Of a stretch of 64,000 bases of DNA, positions 10,194 to 21,560 are shown piece after piece. How positions within the stretch are numbered: position 1 is the stretch's first letter; each line of letters opens with the position of its first letter. The notes below the pieces were generated by a model that ran no database searches, had not been told where the DNA came from, and saw only the letters and a program-made list of their open reading frames with translations. A program made the translations under genes and the position numbers. This stretch comes from Clytia hemisphaerica (Eukaryota > Cnidaria > Hydrozoa > Leptothecata > Clytiidae): positions 148,304 through 212,303 of the forward strand of contig CACVBU010000885.1 in the NCBI GenBank assembly GCA_902728285.1, read 5' to 3'.

Positions 10194-11811
10194 GTGCAAA
10201 TGTAATCTGCTTTTGAACTGGAACCTCTTATACATTCAATGGGACATTGTATCAAAGATCAATTAAAGAACAATCATGTAAAAGTAATTTTTTTATTCCA
10301 TGAAATGTGTTAAAGTGGACAAAGTATTTACAATTTATGAATTTCTAAACCAACTTAGAATTTATATCAATTTACTTTCATCTTAATATACTAAATGAGT
10401 TTATGAAAAATGTCTGTAACGCTAGCCCAGTAACATATTAAGGTTTCTAAAATTTGAACGCCGCGGCTGGAAAACCTAACCTCCTTCGATACAAAAAGTC
10501 TCGCGCTTAAGTTTGACAAGCGTAGAAAACTCGGATAGAGAAGACTCTACACTGCTATTTGTAAACGAAAAAAAGTTCTGACGTCAATTTCATGAAAAAG
10601 TACTGTGACGTCACAAAGTTTCAAATAAAAAGGTGTGGTTTTTTTGTTGCACGATTTCGAATTATTTTATATCAACACACGCAACAAAATCCAACATTGT
10701 TGTTTGATGATTAAACTTCGTCTAACATTATTTAAAAAGGTTTCAATATTGGTTGCATTGCACATGCGTTGGTCTTAAGCTGTCCGCATGTGAAGCCAAC
10801 AAACGGAAAAACCTTCAGTGCTCAATCGCAAAGCGCGAGCCTCTCCTTCACAACTAAGGCTTTTTCTTTCCTAGAAGCAACCCTCTCACCAACTCACCTT
10901 TCACACGACACCTTTGGGCGTCTGCAACGACGAGTACCCTCGATAATTTTGACAGGGTCACTATGGCATTTCATTGAACACAAACTTCCGTTATCTTAAA
11001 AAGACATATCATCGAGGCTTACAGACACAAAATTTTGACTAATGTAGAAAGTTTAGAAGTATAATTTTTATTATTGTATTCGGCGGCATTTTAAGCCAAA
11101 ACGATGTCAGGAATTAACCCACATTATAGTATTTTAAAGGCTTTTGATGCGCAAGCAAAACCGTTAACCGGCGTTTGCGACGACGGGAACCGTCTAGTTT
11201 TATACTATATTAATTTTATCAAAAATTTTGAAGGATAACCTTTCTTGACACTGCTTTAAGGAAATCGATTTTCATAAGAGATTCTCATTTTCGCTGACTT
11301 GTGTCACTTCCAAGTCACATTTTTAAACATAAGTATTATTATATTTTAAAGTAATATCGCGTTGGAAAGATAATTTTGAACAGATTGATTTGAGTTCGCT
11401 AGGTTCGTTGCAATTATTTTTAGCCATTTAACTTAACAGTATCACTAAGACTTGCCTTATTAATCCACTCAAAATTATCTTTTATTATGACATCTTTCTA
11501 TCGTTTCTATGTTCAAAATCTAGAAAATGCCTTTTCTGAATTAGTTGGAACAGACGTTACATTAAGTTGATAAAAGAGCCAGTCAACAAATTATTTTTCC
11601 CCTAAAGGATCGTTGACAGTCTATGTTTGTAAATCGTGTATTTCGAAGCTAGATTACTCTTATGCTGTTAAACTGTATTTGCGAATTCTTATGTGATTAT
11701 TCTGAAAATATATCAAGTAAAGTAATGCAAAATGTGATGCTTCCTCTTTTTTCTTGCGGTATTTTAACAAAACAATTTCGAGTATGTTTCGCAAAAATCA
11801 CTGATATTTAA
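10194..11811. other. No gene seen
   Basis: AT-rich. There are two TGACGTCA-type sites near 10580 and 10610. A TTG-initiated frame at 10769-10999 has no supporting context. No inverted repeat was found. Confidence 0.35.
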
Positions 11812-11873
11812 ACCTGATTTACCCGAGTTTGAACTGTAAAGAGGCTGACGTGAGCAAACGGGTAAATCAGGTA
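11812..11873. repeat. Short inverted repeat AACCTGATTTACCCG / CGGGTAAATCAGGT
   Basis: The two arms are separated by about 32 bp and could form a hairpin. Further ACCCGRGT and GGGTAA strings follow to about 12025, suggesting a decayed element. 11874-12973 otherwise shows no gene; a short TGACCTGTGACCTG direct repeat is at about 12517-12553. Confidence 0.45.
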
Positions 11874-12973
11874 AACCAGAGAACCCTAGTTACCCGGGTA
11901 AGACGGGTTTCTATTTTTGGAATTTTTCCACCTGAAATACTCGAGGAAATTGCTCATCGGGATTTTCGGGTATACCTCACGTCAATTACTTGAGTTTTAC
12001 CCTAGTATTACCCGAGTTAGTTTACCAGGGCAATATGATGTCGTTGTTGAACACAAAGAAATCAAAAGGAAAAAAAACTATATTCGTTCGTTTAATTATT
12101 CTAGCTATTGTTATAAGCTAAGATTCTGTTTTAGAGCTTTAGAGATAGCCTACCGCCCAAACCAAGCTAAGTAAGGTTATTCTACTTGTCAACTAGCGAA
12201 TCCATATGTCTGTATATGTGGTGCTGCAAGTAAGAGAGGGAATCAAGCCTCCTTCGCCTGTGCAGCTTCACTTTTTTAGCTGGAGAAAGCCTAAAGTTGC
12301 CTATCTAGCCCTTTTGATTGGTTTCTTATCTTATAAAAATATTGCTTATAAGAAAAATAAATATGTTTATCTTTGATTCGCGGAATTAAATAATAAATCT
12401 TGTCAACTATATTCAAAGTCAATTTTCGTATGAAAAAATAACATGAAGCGATATAGATTTTTCTTTTATCGGGTCTGCGAAATATTTGTAATTTTGTATT
12501 CCGGTCTGTGTTTTGTTGACCTGTGACCTGTGACCTGCGACCTGTGACCTGCGTTTTACACTAACCGTAATTTTCCTCAAATTTGTAGAAGCAAACGTCG
12601 TAAGTGGTTGAGTAAATCTCTAAAGGGATTCGGTCTTCCTGGACCTGAGCAAGTTGTCCGGGTTTCGGCGGGGTTTACATTTACGGATCGATTATCTATT
12701 TCAACTTGCAATTTCAAACCCTATAAATTTAAATATTTTGCTTGCAACTTGCGAATCGAGTGACTTGCCTCGATCGCTTCACAATTCTTATACATATGCA
12801 CTAGTTTATTTTTTTATTGTTTATGTCTGTATGTTTAATTTTAATTCTCTTGATTTTTTTGTCATTTCTTCTCCCTCCCTCTTTGAGGTAACCTGATAAC
12901 AGCTGTTCATAATTTTCTTACGCGCACGGTAAACCTCTAAAGGCGCTTGAAAATTATACATCTGAGGAAAATA

Positions 12974-14057
12974 GGGGAGATAGACATAACTTGGACCCCC
13001 CAATATGGACCCCAATATGGACCCCATTATGGACCCCAATATGGACCCCCGCAAAAATTGCAAATTGCATCACGACGCCACACAGTCGAATTGTATGGTT
13101 ACCACATGTTTAATTTCATAGACCAGCTATTTATTTGTATTTCTTGAAATAAAATCATTTCATTATCAAAAATAACTTTGAAATTATGTTTTAGAACAAG
13201 GTCACACGTGTCTTAGCCACAGGGCACAGATCATACAAATTACAGACCAGAAAAATTGTAACGCGCTTAATTTATTAAATAATTAACACTTAAATAATTT
13301 ATATATAACATGAAAATAATATATGCAATGGAAATGATGTATATGTTATTTAGAAGATTTCAATGACAAATTGTCAATCCGAAATATTGACAAAAATGAC
13401 TCTTAAGTTATGTAAATAAGGACATTATCAAAAAAACTGAGGTGTATACACCCATTTACAACAAGTGTTTTTTTCATGCTCAATAGGATGCTGGCGGTGC
13501 AAATGGATATAGATTGCGATTCAATGAAAACATTAAATGCTCCAAGAGAGCTGTTTTAGAGATATGAAAATAGTACTTTTATTATTATTTTTATTTTCGT
13601 ATGAACAGAGCATTACATAACTTCAAGTTTTGAAAGGACGTGTTTCTTCCACGAGAAAGACGTTACCTGTCATTTTCCTGACAGAGTGACACTTTTCGAT
13701 AAAAATATTGACAAGGCACTTAAGTGGGATACCTGCAAGCTTTATTTGGATCAAATATTTTAAATTGTACCGAATGAGATGCCTTTGATATGAATAGATA
13801 AATATTGTCAAGAGGCAAACACTGGGAAGCGCAGTTTTAGAGATACAATTCTCATCAATTATTCTATTGTCCTTATGTTGACAAAATGACTTATTTTTAT
13901 AAAATAATGATCAGATGTTCAAATATAAAGCTTCTTTAATCAACCAAAATGCTTTCCCGCCATTTTTGATGGGGTCCATAATGTGGTCCATATTGGGGTC
14001 CATAATGGGGTCCATATCGGGGTCCATATAGGGGGGTCCAAGTTATGTCTTCTCCCG
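12974..14057. mobile_element. ~1.08-kb element with GGACCCCATAT repeat ends
   Basis: The left end (GGGAGATAGACATAACTTGG, then CCCCAATATGGA repeats) is mirrored at the right end (repeats, then CCAAGTTATGTCTTCTCCC). Each end has four to six copies of the 12-bp ATATGGACCCCA unit, oriented to face each other. The interior is AT-rich and non-coding. Open frames rich in GPQYGP or GVHIG residues are translations of the repeat. Non-autonomous fold-back type; superfamily unknown. Confidence 0.6.
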
Positions 14058-14303
14058 GAAAATAGTCCTCCCGCGGAAAATTTTACAACAAGAATCTTGT
14101 TGTGCGCCAGAAAGTCAAAAACTGATACGGCGCCCTATTCAAAACACAATCACGCAACTTTGTTGTCATTCCCAGTCCTTTTAGACGAACGCGGTCCTTA
14201 AGATTTCGAGATTGCATATTCGTCAGATTGTATGTTTTCACCCATCCCTTTAGAGCTTCAGCGTGGTGGGCAGAAAACAATCAAAATCTGATCTCAGGTT
14301 ACT

Positions 14304-14889
14304 TTGAGGCGGCTGCTCGGCACGGGACGGGACGGGACGCCAAACCGGGTTCTAGGCCGACTTTTCAACCTTTCCTTTTTGCCCCCGCAGGAGCGTAGCG
14401 ACGAGGAGGCACTCATAGCTTGGTACACAGAACTGAAAAATGCAATGACGAAGTATGATATGGGGGAAGTTCTTGAAATTGGAAAAACTAAGAGGGAAGT
14501 GAGAAAGAATGTTAATGAAGTGTTTAAAGAGCATATAGAAATCGACCTGAGTAAAGCAGGCACGAAATCCAGATTCACAAACCACTTCGGAGAGAAGAAA
14601 TATTTAGAACTCGGAAAGAATGATACTAAGATATACATGGACATATGTATGGTTAAATATGAAAAAATTAAAGATGAACTTCAAAGCAACAGAGCGTGAT
14701 TGGAAATGTAGAGGGTGTGAGATAGAAAACGAAACAACTGAACACGTGGTACAATGCAGAAATATGAAAACGAAAATTTCGTGGCCGGACGAAAAATGAT
14801 AGATATGAATGATATTTTTATTACGGATAATTTGGATAAGATAAGAACGACTATAGAATTTTTCAAAACAATGATAGAACATTTTATAT
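14304..14889 (+). pseudogene. LINE reverse-transcriptase C-terminal fragment
   Basis: After the first ~30 codons, the frame runs DEEALIAWYTELKNAMTKYD... and then, after a one-base shift near 14670, DWKCRGCEIENETTEHVVQC. The CxxC-(n)-ET-x-x-H-x4-C pattern is the zinc-binding tail found at the C-terminus of many non-LTR retrotransposon polymerases. A third frame carries the final MIDMNDIFITDNLDKIRTTI to TAA at 14887-14889. No polymerase core is present, so this is a 3' scrap with at least two frame breaks. It is unrelated in sequence to the two other LINEs in the window. Confidence 0.55.
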
Positions 14890-15357
14890 AAATTTAAAGC
14901 AAAGAATAGTAGGTAGCTAGTTCATGCCGTTTTCACCCCTTTTTTGGAGCTTTTACTACACAATCTATTTTTTTTCTGTAATTTCTACAAATTCTTTAAG
15001 GTTAGATTTCTAGACTAGTTCCAAAAAATTTTAATACATCTTTTACATTTTTTTCTTTTTTTTTTTTTCTTCGTAGTAGTATTTGCATTGATAAGGAGAT
15101 ATAAAAATTGTACACGGTAATGTTGCTAAAAATAGAGATAAGGGAAAAAAATTCCTAAACTAAAAACATTCGCAGGAGTTAGAAGAAGACATTACTGCCT
15201 TTTCACCTATCCCCTTGAAGCGAAGTTTATTTATTTACAGTCTAAATAAAGCGAGAACATTGAGAGATATTAAAGAGTATATATGTATATATGAAAATGA
15301 GTAAAAAAAAAAAAATATAGAGATATATGTAATAGATCAGACGTTATAGTAAAAGAA

Positions 15358-18300
15358 TTAAAAATATCTTTCAATGTCAAGGTTCATGATATATTGTTTG
15401 ACGGATTTATTGAAACATAATTTAGATTTTTCAGTGCAGGTTTCTTTGAGTTCTTTGTTAAGCACATTATTCCACATGAAAGGACCCCGGTATTTGATTG
15501 AAAATCTTTTTACGGCTAATTTCGCGCCTTGGATCTTAAAAGCGTTTTTTGAATACCTTGTTTGGTATTTGTGTGAAATTTTCGGAAATTGATCTAAGAA
15601 AGACTTTGGGCAGGTGTTCGTTTTGACACTACCCATAAAAGATATTGTTTGCAGAATATTTAATTGGTAAATATTAAGATCTTTAAAGCGATGACTAATC
15701 GGAGTAAATTTCTTTACAACAAACATAATTCGCATTGCATGTTTTTGTTTACTATGAAGTTTTTTAAGATTAGATTTGAAGGTGCTGCCCCAGATAATGT
15801 TACAATAATTTAGATAGCTATGAATAAACGCAAAGTACAGTTTTTTAAAGATTCTATTTCTAGAACCTGTTTAGCTTTGTATAAGATACCAATGTTTTTA
15901 GAAATTTTATTCTCAATGCTTGATATATGTTTATTCCATCCAGTTTAGTGATTCGTCAATTATTACTCCAAGGAAAGTTGTATCATACACACGTTTAATA
16001 TTACTATTATTAATGCAGAGCGATGGCAATCTCAGAGGTAGGTCATCGACTTTATTTCGCTTGCAAAATAATATGTATTTAGTCTTTTTAACATTTAGAG
16101 ATAGTTTATTGGCTATGAACCACTCATTTATAAGGGTTAGTTCGTTATTTACAATCTCAAAAAGTGTTTTTATATTTTTATTGGAGTAGAATAAGTTTGT
16201 GTCGTCAGCGAATAGTATAGAGTCAAGGACTTTAGATGCGTTATGAAGATCATTTACGTAGATGAGGAATAGTAGTGGTCCTAGTATGGATCCTTGAGGG
16301 ACACCACACTCGATTTTCCTTTCTGTCGCAGTCGAGTCACCGTATGAAACACATTGTTTACGTCCTGTCAGATAGTTTTTGTACCAGTCTAAGTTTTTGT
16401 CAGTCACTCCGTATCGTTCAAGTTTTGCTGTCAGTATGTTATGGTCAACAGTGTCAAAAGCCTTTGATAGGTCAATGAAAACACCAATGGTGAATTCATT
16501 TCTTTCGAAGGAGTCTGAAATTTCGTCGATTAATCCTAGTAAAGCATGTTCTGTAGAATGTTTACGTTGAAAGCCGAATTGTTTTTTGTATAGTATGTCG
16601 TTACTAGTTAAATATTCGTAAAGTCTGTTGTACATTATTTTTTCAAGTATTTTTGAAAAACAAGGTAGTACTGAAATTGGTCTGTAATTTCCAGGATCGT
16701 TTTTTTCGCCACTTTTGAAAATTGGTGTTACTTTTGCGATTTTCATATCATTTGGAAAAATCCCCTGTTTTATAGAGAGGTCGAAAATGTGATAGAGAAA
16801 GGGTCTTATAATCTCATATGCATTTTGTACTACGTTTATGTTCACTTCATCTATACCTGGGCTTTTATTAGCTTGTAAAGATTTGAAAGATTGGTCAAGT
16901 TCTTCAAATGTTAAAGGTTCAGAGGTCATGTTCTTATCATAATTTTCAACATAAGATAGAACGTCCTTATTAGAAATAGGGATTTTTGATGCCAGGTTTT
17001 TTCCGATTGAAGAGAAAAAATCGTTTAATTTTTCAGCTATGATAGGTTTTTGTCGAAAAGTTTGGTTTTTGTATTTTAATTCTTGTGGAAATTGCATGGT
17101 TGATTTGGTTCTACCAATTATGTCCTTGATAGTGTTCCAAATTTGCTTTGAATTTGCTTGAAATTTATGTATGCGTTTTGAATAGTAATCTTTTTTGGCT
17201 TTCTTTTTGATTTTTTCAAAAATCATTTTGTAAGCTTTATAAGTTTTTCCATTCTTATAAGTTTGTTTGCCTTAAAATTTGTCATATAATTTTTGTTTGC
17301 GCTTAGAAGATTTTTTTAAGCCTTCGGTCATCCATGGAAAGTTCAGTGTTTTTGGCTTAATTGTGACTTCTTTTTTTGGAAAAGCCTTGTCGTAACACCT
17401 TGTAAAAATTTCTTTGAAAACATGATAAGAATGTTCTGCATGTTTGGTTTCAGTCACAAGCTCCCAGTTCATAGTTTTTAATGAGTGACAAAATTTTTTG
17501 ATTGAATTTTTGTCAATAAAACGTTTGGAAATAGTTATTTCGTTTTTAAAAGTTTCTAGATTTTTTTGACAAATGAGAAAATTTGGGAAATGGTCAGATA
17601 CGTCACACTTAATTGCACCTGTAAAGTTATTAGTGTTGTCATTTGTAATAATATTATCGATCAATGTTATCGTGTCTTTTTTGATTCTTGTCGGTTTATT
17701 AATTGTCGGAGGAGAGTATTTATAAAGTTTTTAACGTGTTTACTCTTAGGTTCCAAATAAACGGGGGGGGGGGGGTTCGAATAAACGGGGGGGGTTGGAA
17801 AATTTTCTAGATTTTAATAAACGGGGGGGGGGGACCTAATTGCCGGGGGGTTGGAAATTGTACTTCTGAAACCCAAAAATAAGGTAAAAATAGGCTAAAA
17901 TCAGGCTATTTAGAGCAAAATAAGGGGCCTTCTCTTTGACAGCTGAAAATATTCTTAGAGATTAATAAACGGGGGGTCCTAATAAGGTCCGGGGGGGTTG
18001 GAAAATTTTCGAAAAATTAACAAGCGGGGGGCCCGTTTATTTGGAACCTAAGAGTACTGGTTTCACAATGAAGAAGATTTAAGTTGAAGTCGCCTGCTAG
18101 GTAAATGCTTTTGTTACTTAGATGTTTATCAGCAAGATACTTTTTTAGAGTTTGTTTAAAATTTTTCAAATTACCAGCGGGTTGTCTATATACGCAAGAG
18201 ATTATAATGTTTTGAATTTTATTTATCATTTCTATTGTTAAGATTTCACAATCGTTATCATTCACACTAAGATTTTTTGTTACGTTTAAAGTTAAGATAT

Positions 18301-18698
18301 TCGTGTATGAAAATACACAAACCTCCACCCTTTTTATGTGGTCTAGCTTGGTGTAAAACCTTATACCCCGGTAGATAATATTTAGAGAAGCTTTTTTTGC
18401 TTATCGCTTCATCCTTTTTACACCAGGTTTCTGTGATACAAATGATTTTGAAATTGAAATTAAGATTTTTAACAAAAACTTTAAAATCCTCAAAGTTTTT
18501 TGAAATGCTTCTTATATTGAGATTAAGAATAGAAAAATCTTGATTCATATGAATAATCTTATTTTTTGTTTCGTCAATTGATAGAAAAGAAGTCTCACTA
18601 GAAAAGTTTTCGTAAAGATGAAAGTCAGGGTCATTAGAATCACTAAGAGTTAAAGTTTGATTTTCATTCAAAAGAGAAAAGGAAGGATTACCCGCCAT
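15358..18698 (-). pseudogene. LINE A ORF2: APE endonuclease + reverse transcriptase
   Basis: The frame starts at ATG 18698 (MAGNPSFSLLNENQ). Endonuclease motifs appear in order: ILNLNIRSISKN, ICITETWCK (catalytic Glu), GDFNLNLLH and SDHFP. The reverse transcriptase includes PIFKSGEKNDPGNYRPISVL, IDLSKAFDTVDH, GVPQGSILGPLLF and the catalytic FADD (codons 16212-16201). A C-terminal segment continues to TAA at 15358. Frame breaks occur near 18300, 17705, 17250, 15940 and 15860, and a 314-bp MITE interrupts the endonuclease at 17743-18056. Motif order and the separate ORF1 fit a jockey/CR1/L1-type LINE; the clade is not resolved. Confidence 0.7.
17741..18056. mobile_element. MITE nested in LINE A endonuclease, TA target
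   Basis: Perfect inverted ends TACTCTTAGGTTCCAAATAA flank an interior of AATAAACGGGGGG and GGGGTTGGAAAATTTTC units. Deleting one TA plus the insert rejoins the interrupted endonuclease frame on the minus strand (..CETS|KHVKNF..), directly demonstrating a TA duplication as in Tc1/mariner-class elements. Confidence 0.8.
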
Positions 18699-18752
18699 GG
18701 CTATTATTCAAGCGTTAATAACCGATGTATAAGATATAAGAAGGTGAAGTCC

Positions 18753-19509
18753 TTATTTACGAGGTTGTCTAAAATTTCTAACAACAAGTTTGTCATATAC
18801 CACTTTGGCAAATTTACCCTCGTCTCTTAATTTCTTCATTTCTTTAAAAAGTTCTTTTCTGATGAGCATGATTTCATCAGAAAAGTCCTCGTTTATATAT
18901 AAACCATTGTTCTTTAATTTGTTTGTTTTCTTCAAAATCATCTCCTTCTATTTCCATGATTCAAGTTTATATATTATCGCTCTTTTCTTTCCGTTTTCCT
19001 TTTTTCCAATTCTGTGTGCCCTTTCAATCCCTTTCCTCATCGATTCCCATTCGCTCTTTGATTATGTCTTTTACTTTACTTTCACTTTCTTCCCACGTTT
19101 CGTTATCATTTTCCGTCACTCCTTCAACTCTCAAGTTGTTCCTTCTGTTGCGGTCCTCTAGTGTTCTTAGTTTAATTTTCAAAAATCTAGATTCCTCTTT
19201 TGCTGTGGCAACTTGTTGTAGGATTTTACTCTCATAGTGTTTATCAAGATCGGCGATCTTCTTGTCGACAAGTTCTTGTGTAAATTCCAAAGAATTTTCA
19301 ATGTCTTTTATTCGGTTTTCTTGTTCCTTCACGGTTTGTTCTATTTTCGTAACTCTGGTACCGATAGCTTCTACAGAAGTTTGGATTTTTCCCAAGGTCT
19401 CGTAAATTAAGGTAGAGTTCGATGACACATATTTATTTATAATTTCATCTTGTTTCTTCAAAGCTTCTTCGATGTAAGCTTTAATTTCGGTTTTCATAAC
19501 TTCATCCAT
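18753..19509 (-). pseudogene. LINE A ORF1: coiled-coil, RRM-like nucleic-acid chaperone
   Basis: MDEVMKTEIKAYIEEALKKQ opens a long heptad-rich coiled coil. It is followed by EDRNRRNNLRVEGV and NETWEES, the typical start of an L1-type ORF1p RRM, then after a frameshift near 19025 by GIERAHRIGKKENGKKRAII, and in the same frame past a TAG near 18950 by KEMILKKTNKLKNNGLYINEDF. The order (coiled coil, RRM, C-terminal domain) matches ORF1p proteins that bind their RNA and assist target-primed reverse transcription. One frameshift and one in-frame stop make this copy non-functional. Confidence 0.65.
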
Positions 19510-19799
19510 ATTTATTAAAATTTCTTAAGAACAGCTACCGAAAGAAAGTACTGGCGAAAAAATTGTATTAGACATATAATTTTTTTTGCCCACCAAGGTG
19601 GAGTGGTACAATTTTGAAAAAAAAAAAAAAATAGCTTCATGCATAGATATTGGACTTAAATCTCGAAATTTTGTTGTTTTTGTTTGTTTTGTCGCGCAAG
19701 CATCCCCGTAGTTAGTCTCTTCCGTAAATGTTCGGTTTTTTTTCGGGACGGTAGTATACATATCTTCATATTACGTTATATGCTATTACCATTATTACA

Positions 19800-20024
19800 T
19801 ATTATAATTTATTACTTTTGATTTAGCTTTGAAAAGCTGAAGCGAGTGTTATAAATGCAAATAATGACAGTGTATGATATAACACGAATTACAATATTAC
19901 TTGTGCAAATCAAAACAAACAAAATGACAGACTGGTAATGATGATGAGCTGATTCATTGACTGGAAAAAAAGTGTTTTGTATGTCAAATTTTGTTTCTTG
20001 TCTTTGAAACTGAATACTAACTAC
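19800..20024. other. Spacer between LINE A and the fold-back element
   Basis: AT-rich. No gene, repeat or motif of note was seen. Confidence 0.4.
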
Positions 20025-20154
20025 TAGTAGGGGCCACTATGTCGCGAAAAAGCTTCCCGTGTGCAGCAGCTTGTGCAAAGGGATTTTATGATTGAATATT
20101 GTTCCTTGAATGTAGAAGATCAAAATTTGAGAGGTGGGGCCGGGTGTGACCACC

Positions 20155-20196
20155 GGTTGCCATGGAAACTGACGTCATTGGTTACTATGGCAACCA
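20155..20196 (+). promoter_or_regulatory. RFX / CRE / CCAAT / RFX motif cluster, left arm
   Basis: In order: GGTTGCCATGGAAAC (close to the RFX X-box GTTRCCATGGYAAC), TGACGTCA (perfect CRE), ATTGG (inverted CCAAT) and GTTACTATGGCAACC (second X-box-like site), all within 42 bp. The same cluster is mirrored in the right arm. The motifs are seen; function is inferred only. Confidence 0.5.
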
Positions 20197-20830
20197 AAAT
20201 AAAAGGTCGTCAAAATTGAAAATTTTTTGTTTCATTCGAAAGAGCATGAAATACTGATAAAGAAAAAGGTCACAACCTATATCTGAAAATGAATATATCA
20301 GGAGATATAAAGGAAATAAGGCAAAATGACGTCATAAAACGATGACGTCATCGAAAAATAAAAATTTGCTAAAATTCAAAAATTTTTGTTTTTTGGAAAG
20401 AATACCTTCCAGTGAACAAAAAATATTATTACGAAAAAGTCTGAAAATCCTTTTTAAGAAGTCTATGAGCAAAAATTGATATTTTTAAATTTTGCCTGTA
20501 ATGTGCTTGGGCAAGCTCCAACCTTCGACAGGCAAAAAATGAAATTGTCAATTTTGACCAATAGACTTTTTTTAACGAATTTTCAAACGTTTTCGTAATA
20601 ATATTTTATGTTCACTGGAGGGTCTTCTTTTCAAAAAAACAAAAATTTTCGAATTTTGGCAAATTTTGATTTTTCGATGACGTCATCGTTTTATGACGTC
20701 ATTTTGCCTTATTTCCTTTATATCTCCTAATATATTCATTTTCAGATATAGGTTGTGACCTTTTTCTTCATCAGTTTTTCATGCTCTTTCGAATGAAACA
20801 AAAATTTTTCAATTTTGACGACTTTTTATT

Positions 20831-20873
20831 TTGGTTGCCATAGTAACCAATGACGTCAGTTTCCATGGCAACG
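20831..20873 (-). promoter_or_regulatory. RFX / CRE / CCAAT / RFX motif cluster, right arm
   Basis: This is the inverted copy of 20155-20196: GGTTGCCATAGTAACC, CCAAT, TGACGTCA and GTTTCCATGGCAAC. The CRE is perfect and both X-box-like sites are retained. Confidence 0.5.
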
Positions 20874-21204
20874 AGTAGTCACACCCGGCCCCACCTCTCA
20901 AATTTTGATCTTCTACATTCAAGAAAGAATACTCAATCATAAAATCCCTTTGCACAAGCTGCTGCACACGGGAAGACATAGTGGCCTCTACTATACTGTA
21001 ATTTAGTCAGAAGTTCACTTCAGCAATGATTTCAATTCTTTTTCCGGAATCTTTAAAGAAATTTGCTCAAGTTTTCAAATGTATATACATTTGATATTTT
21101 TGTTCAGACTCTAATTCATCTTTGTCTGTTATTTTATTAATAACTATCTTTATTGTTTATAGTGCTTCTTGAGCTTTAAATACCATCATATGGTCGTAAC
21201 TCGA

Positions 21205-21560
21205 GATAGTCCTTCCTAACTTAGTAAAACAAGATACTGCCAAAGTACAAAAAAGTTGAAGGTATGCATATGTAAAGTTGAATCCAAAGGTGGTTGAATG
21301 AATGTTGAATGTCAATCCAATGTAAACAAACTTTTTCTTTTGCTCTTCAAAATAGATTTACCTCACTTAGAGTGTTTTCACTGTTTTTTCAGTGTGGCAA
21401 ATCTATTTCAAACACCTGAAAAAAGTTTTTTTACATTCGTTTAACTTTACATGTGCACACTCAACTTTTTCATGCAGTTGTGATAGCCTAAATAACTTAC
21501 GCTCCAGTGGTTTGGTGAAATAGCTCCAATTCTGGCTTTCCAAGTTAGGAGGGACCTTCC
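21205..21560. mobile_element. Imperfect palindromic MITE
   Basis: AGTCCTTCCTAACTTAG at the left mirrors CAAGTTAGGAGGGA at the right. Further in, AAAAAAGTTGAAGGTATGCA mirrors TGTGCACACTCAACTTTTTC, and the arms meet near 21380. Non-coding. Confidence 0.5.

Larger units (their letters stand above)
15030..19515 (-). mobile_element. Decayed non-LTR retrotransposon A (ORF1 + EN/RT ORF2)
   Basis: On the minus strand: an ORF1 coiled-coil/RNA-binding protein, then an endonuclease and reverse transcriptase in ORF2, then a 3' end near 15030-15070 where the minus strand becomes A-rich, consistent with a poly(A) tail. It is clearly inactive, with several frameshifts, a premature stop and a MITE inside the endonuclease. 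Upstream (19516-19800) may be its 5' UTR. Confidence 0.7.
20025..20996. mobile_element. ~970-bp fold-back element with ~400-bp arms
   Basis: The sequence from GTAGGGGCCACTATGTC inward is mirrored from the right end (GACATAGTGGCCTCTAC) for roughly 400 bp with few differences, leaving a loop of about 150 bp around 20450-20590. The transcript would form one giant hairpin. The left arm has a 10-bp insertion relative to the right arm near 20042. Each arm carries two clusters of TGACGTCA sites. There is no ORF. Confidence 0.75.

Noticed and set aside
10769..10999. 76-codon frame VLSCPHVKPTNGK...
   Set aside because: It starts at TTG with no splice sites or homology; there is not enough support to call a gene.
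12821..14201. Frames rich in GSILGSIMG, GPQYGP and GVHIG
   Set aside because: They are translations of the 12-bp ATATGGACCCC units at the ends of the fold-back element.
14304..14390. N-terminal part of the LINE scrap frame (GTGRDGTPNRVLGRL)
   Set aside because: It derives from a GGGACGGGAC simple repeat upstream of the recognisable LINE residues and is not part of the polymerase.
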